A stretch of DNA of 64,000 nucleotides from Conexibacter sp. DBS9H8 (GTDB taxonomy: Bacteria; Actinomycetota; Thermoleophilia; Solirubrobacterales; Solirubrobacteraceae), in contig NZ_CP097128.1 of the NCBI RefSeq assembly GCF_023330685.1, positions 1,550,001-1,614,000 on the forward strand. The letters are read 5' to 3'. Shown piece by piece: positions 60,201 to 64,000 of this stretch. Below the pieces are notes generated by a model. It had not been told where the DNA came from. It worked only from the letters and a program-made list of their open reading frames with translations, and ran no database searches. The translations under genes were made by a program, and so were the position numbers. Numbering within the stretch: the stretch's first letter is position 1; each line of letters begins with the position of its first letter.

Positions 60201-60487
60201 ACCGCGTCCTCGACCAGCGACCCAACTGGCTGCGGGACGCCCTCGGCGATCGGCCGGCGTCCCCGGCAGCACGCGCAATCTGGGACCGCGCAGCTCAGGC
60301 CGTCGCCGCCTTCCGCATCGACCATGACGTCATCGACTACAGGTCTGTGTTGGGGCCAGAGCCGGCCGGAGACCGGGATGCGCAGCGCGGGTGGCGCCGG
60401 GCCGAGGAAAGCCTCTGTAGGGGGCAGCGACAACTCAGGCGCGACGCAGGAGCGCCGGACCGCGGCCTCGACTTGACCATCGAGTAG
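57221..60487 (+). CDS. MobF-type relaxase fused to helicase (TrwC/TraI-like)
   Basis: A 1088-residue conjugative relaxase. The N-terminal HUH endonuclease has paired tyrosines Tyr14-Tyr15 (VVGQQRYYDQQVA), ALDLTFSAPKSVSVLFAVAD, and three His ligands (His152 in AYRHRMSRALDP; His163 and His165 in QLHTHVVAANM), spaced as in TrwC. Residues 420-820 are a superfamily I helicase: Walker A EALAGTGKTYTAGVIR (near 450), Walker B AVIVIDEAGMAPTRI (near 515), and GHGMQGGTVERAIVVA. A helical tail follows. It would nick oriT and unwind the transferred strand. No coupling protein or T4SS gene is in view. Confidence 0.95.
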   Translation: MLSIGKLVVGQQRYYDQQVAQGGDDYYSGRGEAPGEWVGHGAEALGLAGVVHAAQFDALLSGTDPRDLQTKLKGWRPSKVAALDLTFSAPKSVSVLFAVADEPVACELVAAHESAVRAALVWIEDTSVEVRRGRGGQETFRAEGLIAAAYRHRMSRALDPQLHTHVVAANMAKGPDGRFTALNGTPLYRSAKTAGYLYQAHLRAEVSERLGLNWGPVKKGAAELEAIPQDVLEEFSRRRHEMQKAAEKGGFSLGSKRSAEAAAVDTRERKQYGVDTHTWREEVQARAAEHGLDREAVGRLLSQGRDRAGLGGVDAESDGGLEDRLAGEHGLTERANTFDDRAVLQQFAGAAEQGARVPAVRSLAQGFSLRADVLPTVHGEMTTSDLVASEERLIRAAIGRAKTGTATLDAARVDETVSRADRQLTADQRDVVISVATSGNGVDVVEALAGTGKTYTAGVIRQAYESAGYEVLGLAPTGRGARELSDEAGIPARTIDRALIDIEQNARPIPANAVIVIDEAGMAPTRITARLLEHAEVAGAKVIAIGDSGQLPSVLAGGWLKAVGQRVGEVRLTEGMRQRDPGERRALGALHAGAPERFLAWAETAGRVYVLDHSELRDHVIRAWVDAVADLGPRHAVMISRDNETRDHLNAAARAHRTANGELSDEHAFGPVAVAVGDRIICRDNDARVGVDNGTRGTVRRVASEAIVFETDGGLYRDLPAAYVADHVEHAYCLTGHGMQGGTVERAIVVASPADLTRGWSYSALSRARGDTKLLIADEQRHYDGRAEMAPDPGLGARDRATVLAAVARRMLVRDDEDLAVDQLAPAGRADDQKLSTDRAATQPLSQERGAARLEVREPPASIERLIDLRDRISRTQMSLNALPLRSLTRFDQIDANAREITERLNGHEKRLDALPVPGRRFGRVHGPHAEEREFLARAVAMDRRELGDLRESRVQQERELGDPSQVKSERDGLQTALTELQKDYSDVRDKLVDRVLDQRPNWLRDALGDRPASPAARAIWDRAAQAVAAFRIDHDVIDYRSVLGPEPAGDRDAQRGWRRAEESLCRGQRQLRRDAGAPDRGLDLTIE

Positions 60488-60626
60488 AGCGGGCTGCATG
60501 CCGTACCCGGTGACGTGGTCGCGAACCCCGGATCTGACTTGACCCCGCTCTACGCTCCGCACAATGATCGAGAATGTCACGGCGGATTCAACCGGTCGTC
60601 GCAACGCTCGATGAAGGAGAGTTGTG

Positions 60627-60743
60627 ATGGGCAGACCGCCGGGGTGGATGAAGGAGTTGACGGGCCGGGATCCGTTGCGGTCGCCGCCCTCTCTGTCAAC
60701 GTCTGGTGAGACGCTCAGCATCAAGGAATCAGTCAACCCTTGA
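60627..60743 (+). pseudogene. IS30-family transposase, N-terminal fragment
   Basis: A 38-residue frame MGRPPGWMKELTGRDPLRSP matches the start of actinobacterial IS30 transposases and then breaks off (TSGETLSIKESVNP, stop). The upstream sequence (GGATTCAACCGGTCGTCGCA, 60580-60603 region) resembles an IS30 terminal repeat. Only the first third of one domain remains. Confidence 0.65.
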
Positions 60744-60826
60744 GGGCGAGAACGGAGCACGCTGGACATGCAGGACAGAAGCAAGAATGGGTAGGCGTTC
60801 AGTTGGTCGTCGATCCCTGTGTTTGC

Positions 60827-61262
60827 TCAGGTGAGCAGTGGCACGGGCTCGCCGGAGGCGTGCTTGGTGAGCGCTTCGGCGAGGTATTCGAACATGCTGC
60901 GGTGCTGGAACCGGCAGGTCGTGTGCGCTGAGAGCAGTCTCGCGATGCGGGTCTCGCCTTCCTCGGACTGGCTGCCGAGGGAGAGCTTGCGGTAAATCAC
61001 CGCGCCACGCAACGATCGTTCGGCATGGTTGTTCGTCGGCTCCACACCCTGGATGTGTGTGAAGGTTCAGAGCGCATCCCAGACCTTGATCAGGTTCCGC
61101 CCCAGTCCCCGGGTTCGTACATAACGTGGGGCCTTGGCGCCGTAGCGGCGCAGGGCCGGTTTGAGCTGGCGACGCAGTGCGAGGATCCGGCGCTTGAGTT
61201 CTTTGCGGTCCCGGGTGTGCTGGAAGATCTCCCAGGACCAGAACAGCTCGTCACAGACCGCA
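60827..61262 (-). pseudogene. IS66-family transposase, C-terminal fragment with internal stop
   Basis: On the minus strand the DNA reads CDELFWSWEIFQHTRDRKEL, a helical region to VWDAL, then an in-frame TGA at 61067-61069, and continues TFTHIQGVEPTNNHAERSLR and GAVIYRKLSLGSQSEEGETR, the conserved IS66 end with the catalytic Glu region. It is truncated at its N-terminus by the adjoining IS3 fragment near 61255. Confidence 0.85.
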
Positions 61263-61512
61263 GATGACGTCAGGCTCGACGCGGGAGTTCATGGCGATGT
61301 GCGCGATCGCTCAACACTTCGGCCGGCCCGGCACCCCGACCGACCAGGCCTGGATCGAGAGCCTGTTCTCCCACGTCAAAGCCGAATGGCCGCACATCGA
61401 TCGCATCCGCGATCCCGAGATGCTCCGCGCCGAACTCGCTGAGGTTCGCCGTCAATACAACAGGGTCTTCGGTCGAGTTGTGGGTGACTTGACGGCGTTG
61501 ATCCTGCTCTGA
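61250..61512 (+). pseudogene. IS3-family OrfB, C-terminal fragment
   Basis: Retains REFMAMCAIAQHFGRPGTPT, DQAWIESLFSHVKAEWPHID (with the DDE Glu) and RAELAEVRRQYNRV, then diverges. The first two catalytic Asp residues are missing because the 5' part is cut at the junction with the IS66 fragment. It belongs to a different IS3 subgroup from the intact element at 50.6-51.9 kb. Confidence 0.85.
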
Positions 61513-61659
61513 GCAGCGAGATCGTTCGGCGGCAGCAGGATTGGACGTTGCGCAGTTTGTGGTGGCGACGCGCCGCCGCTCTCGGCAGGCTTGCGGGTGC
61601 TTGAAGTCCACCATCGCGCTGGGGCCGAGCGAAGCCATCACTCTCAAAAGGAGAGCGAC

Positions 61660-62213
61660 GTGCGCGTCTGCTCGGCATTCAACCGCCTGTTGGCTCTGCC
61701 CGGAGCCTCGGTGATCGACGTGGCGTTCGCGTCGGTCGGGGTGATCGTGACCGTCCGATTGCGCCGTCGCCGGCGGGTGTGCGGGGCCTGTGGCCAGACC
61801 GGCGATCACCTGCAGATCCATGACCGGCGGGTCAAACGCTGGCGGCACCTCGACTTGGGTGCCGCGCGCTGTCATATCGAGTGCGAGCTGCGTCTTCTTC
61901 GTTGCCCGGACTGTGGCGTGCACGCCGAGGCCGTTCCCTGGGCCAGGCCCGGGGCCCATCACACCCGCGACTTTGAAGATCTCGTCGCGTGGCTGCCCAG
62001 CAGATGGCCAAGGACCCGATCCGCCGTCTGTTGAAGATCGGCTGGAACACCGTCGGGAAGATCATCGAACGGGTCGTCGCTGACCGCCTCGATTCGAACC
62101 GCCTGGAGAACCTCGTCGCGATCGGCGTGGATGAGATCAGCTACCGCCGCGGCCAGCGCTACCTCACCTGCGTCGCTGACCAACTCGCCTCTGCCGCGTC
62201 AAGGTTTCGGTGA
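61660..62213 (+). pseudogene. ISL3-family transposase, frameshifted and truncated
   Basis: GTG 61660 follows AAGGAGA. The frame encodes the ISL3 zinc-finger region (RRRVCGACGQTGDHLQIHDR, RRVKRWRHLDLGAARCHIEC, LRCPDCGVHAEAVPWARPGA). Near 61994 one base has been lost: LVAWL in frame one continues as AQQMAKDPIRRLLKIGWNTV in frame two. It goes on to ENLVAIGVDEISYRRGQRYL with the first catalytic Asp, then ends near 62190. The rest of 62214-62406 shows no gene. Confidence 0.88.
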
Positions 62214-62406
62214 GGGAGCCCTCAAATGTTCAAGAGCCCCACCATCCTGGCGGCCACCGACTCGCAGACGCGCAGCCATCCTCACGCTTCGTGACGCTGA
62301 ACCCCGCTCGCTTCACCACCGAGCGTGTCGCTCAACATCTAGGGCCGCGATGGCAGGCGATCATCGGGGACCCCTCCTGCACGTCCGCAAAGATCGCATG
62401 GCCTGC

Positions 62407-64000
62407 CTAGAGCGTCTTGGCGAGCGGGATCGTTGTCGCGCGAGCGGGGTCCATTAGAGCCTCCAACGCGGGCTCGTATGACGGGAAGGCGAGGACGGAG
62501 CCGTCATGCGGGACCATGAGGAACCGGTCGAGGACGGCGAGAAACGCCCTATCGTGTGAGACCGCCACGACGGTCCCTGAGAAGCCCTCAAGCGCAGCCT
62601 CGAGCGCTTCGGAGGAGTCGACGTCGAGGTTGTCCGTCGGCTCGTCGAGCAGGAGCAGGTTGTGGCCTTCCAGTTCGAGGATTAGGATCTCCAGGCGCGC
62701 TTTCTCGCCGCCTGATAGCACGTCGTAGGAGCGCCGGGACGCGTCCGCCAGGCCGTAGCGCGCCAACGCACCCATCCCCGCCTGGGTTCCGGTCACCCGT
62801 TCGAGCACGATGTCCAGAACAGGACGGCCGGTGAAGTCGCCGCGGGTCTGCAGCTGTGTGAAGTAGCCAGCCGACACCCGTGGGCCCACCCGAAGCTGTC
62901 CGCGGTCCGGCGGCCGTGTTCCCGACAGAACGCTCATGAGGGCGCTCTTGCCCGAGCCGTTCGGCCCGATCACCCCGACCCGCTCGCCGAAGTGGATCTC
63001 GTCGGAGAACGGGGAGAGGAGGCCGGCGATCTCCAGCTCGCGCATGTCGAGCACGATCCGGGCTGAGTCACCGCCGCGGATCCGGACGGCAATCGCCTGG
63101 TCGGTCACTGGAGCCGGGGGAGGACCGGCGTCCCGGAACCGCCGCCAGCGGGTCTCCGTGGCCTTTGCGCGGGACGCCAGGTCGTCAGAGAGCTTCGCCC
63201 GCTCCTTCCAGATCCGGACCTGCTCGCGCAGTCGCTTTTCCTCCTCGTGCCAGCGCCGGACCGCGTCGCCCAGCCGCTCCTGACGCTTGCGCCGCGCCTC
63301 GGGATAGCTCGCGTAGGAGCCGTCGTGCACCCAGGCACCGTGTCCTTCGAGCGTGACGATCGACTCGGTCGCGCCGGCGAGCACGCCGCGGTCGTGGGAG
63401 ATCATCAGGATTGTCTTGCGCGACTCGCGGATGCGCCGCTCGAGCTCCAGCTTGGCCGGTACATCGAGGAAGTTGTCGGGCTCGTCGAGCAGCAGCACGT
63501 CGGCGTCAGATGAAAACAACACGTCGAGGACAAGCTGCTTGCGTTCCCCGCCAGAGAGTGATCGCGCCGGCCGTCCCGCGACCTCATCAAGCCCGGCACG
63601 GACGATGCGACGACAGGATGCGTCCCAACGGCCTTCGAGTTCGTATCCACCCAAGGCTGACCAGTCGGCGATCGCTTCACCGAGTGCGATGCCGGCTGAA
63701 TCGTCACCTGCGCTGAGTCGCTTCTCAGCTGCGACCAGCGCCTCGCCGGACAGACGCAGAGCGTCAGGAGCAAGGCTCACCAACAGCTCGCGGACGGTCT
63801 GCGCACCGTCACTGACCCCGATGTCCTGCGACATCGCCAGCAACCGGCCGCCGTGCGTCGCTTCGCCGTCCTGGGACTTGAGCCGCCCATCGAGAATCTT
63901 GAGCAGCGTGGACTTGCCGACACCGTTGCGCCCAACAAGGCCGACATGTCTGCCCGGAGCGACGCGGAATGACACGTCGGAGAACAACTCGTCGCCGCCA
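62407..64000 (-). CDS. ABC-F family ATPase, start outside the window
   Basis: At least 526 residues of a soluble protein with two ABC domains and no membrane part, the ABC-F layout (translation factors or ribosome-protection antibiotic-resistance proteins). First domain: Walker A GLVGRNGVGKSTLLKIL, signature RSLSGGERKQLVLDVLFSSD, Walker B VLLLDEPDNFLDVP. A linker rich in Arg/Glu (EEEKRLREQVRIWKERAKLS) follows. Second domain: GVIGPNGSGKSALMSVL, DVLSGGEKARLEILILELEG, LLLLDEPTDNLDVDSSEALE. The frame is open to the right edge, and the true start lies just beyond it. It may mark the return to ordinary chromosome or be resistance cargo. Confidence 0.9.
   Translation of the reverse strand, partial: GGDELFSDVSFRVAPGRHVGLVGRNGVGKSTLLKILDGRLKSQDGEATHGGRLLAMSQDIGVSDGAQTVRELLVSLAPDALRLSGEALVAAEKRLSAGDDSAGIALGEAIADWSALGGYELEGRWDASCRRIVRAGLDEVAGRPARSLSGGERKQLVLDVLFSSDADVLLLDEPDNFLDVPAKLELERRIRESRKTILMISHDRGVLAGATESIVTLEGHGAWVHDGSYASYPEARRKRQERLGDAVRRWHEEEKRLREQVRIWKERAKLSDDLASRAKATETRWRRFRDAGPPPAPVTDQAIAVRIRGGDSARIVLDMRELEIAGLLSPFSDEIHFGERVGVIGPNGSGKSALMSVLSGTRPPDRGQLRVGPRVSAGYFTQLQTRGDFTGRPVLDIVLERVTGTQAGMGALARYGLADASRRSYDVLSGGEKARLEILILELEGHNLLLLDEPTDNLDVDSSEALEAALEGFSGTVVAVSHDRAFLAVLDRFLMVPHDGSVLAFPSYEPALEALMDPARATTIPLAKTL

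Noticed and set aside
61660..62213. Two separate small genes
   Set aside because: Both halves match consecutive parts of one ISL3 transposase, and adding one base near 61994 joins them.

Overview
The window is high-GC actinobacterial DNA, most likely from the class Thermoleophilia (Solirubrobacterales or a relative). The evidence is the very high GC content, the frequent GTG starts, the bL25-pth-mfd-PPIase-mazG-eno-ftsB gene order, and a surface protein at 39.5-40.0 kb whose N-terminus (MYRILGHLKANMVGYV, then a transmembrane segment and QLRNGAV-type repeats) I know as typical of that group. Assignment is by recognition only; no search was run.

Positions 1 to about 34.2 kb look like ordinary chromosome. 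The first 12 kb is a mostly plus-strand housekeeping run: bL25, peptidyl-tRNA hydrolase, Mfd, a parvulin-type lipoprotein, MazG, enolase, an FtsB/DivIC-like divisome protein, then CsrA and class I fructose-bisphosphate aldolase. Next come a zinc-ribbon rhomboid-like protein lacking catalytic residues, a UPF0173 hydrolase, four GT4-type glycosyltransferases, and an ECF sigma factor fused to a zinc-finger, transmembrane and Ser/Thr-rich tail. After tRNA-Leu(UAA) follow an HxlR regulator with a divergent DsbA-like protein, a membrane adenylate cyclase, a YihY protein, a thiamine-diphosphate enzyme, DUF4395, Ppx/GppA, a 2-hydroxyacid dehydrogenase, a DHA2 efflux pump divergent from an ArsR regulator across a large dyad operator, and a GNAT gene preceded by twelve 17-bp tandem repeats.

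From the 3' end of the initiator tRNA gene (34218-34291) to about 62.4 kb the content is accessory: DUF932, a DUF3072-like protein, an ArdC relic, a GNAT/antitoxin-like pair, surface proteins, an excisionase-like HTH protein, an HNH-like protein and a MobF relaxase-helicase. I read this as a decayed mobilizable or plasmid-derived element next to a tRNA; no integrase and no second attachment site are visible. It is riddled with insertion sequences: a DUF772-type IS, an IS3 element inserted precisely inside an IS110 gene, an IS256 transposase, and fragments of IS30, IS66, IS3 and ISL3.

The most interesting locus is 45.75-50.06 kb, a compact operon-like array encoding a ubiquitin-like protein, an E2-like protein, a JAB-E1 fusion and a DUF6527 zinc protein (a bacterial ubiquitin-like conjugation system of the type linked to antiphage defence). 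It is followed by an XRE regulator, an ImmA/IrrE metallopeptidase and a membrane-anchored GAF-like protein. Dyads precede the first and last genes, and the region is bracketed by two inverted copies of a sequence of about 125 bp. The window ends inside an ABC-F ATPase gene.
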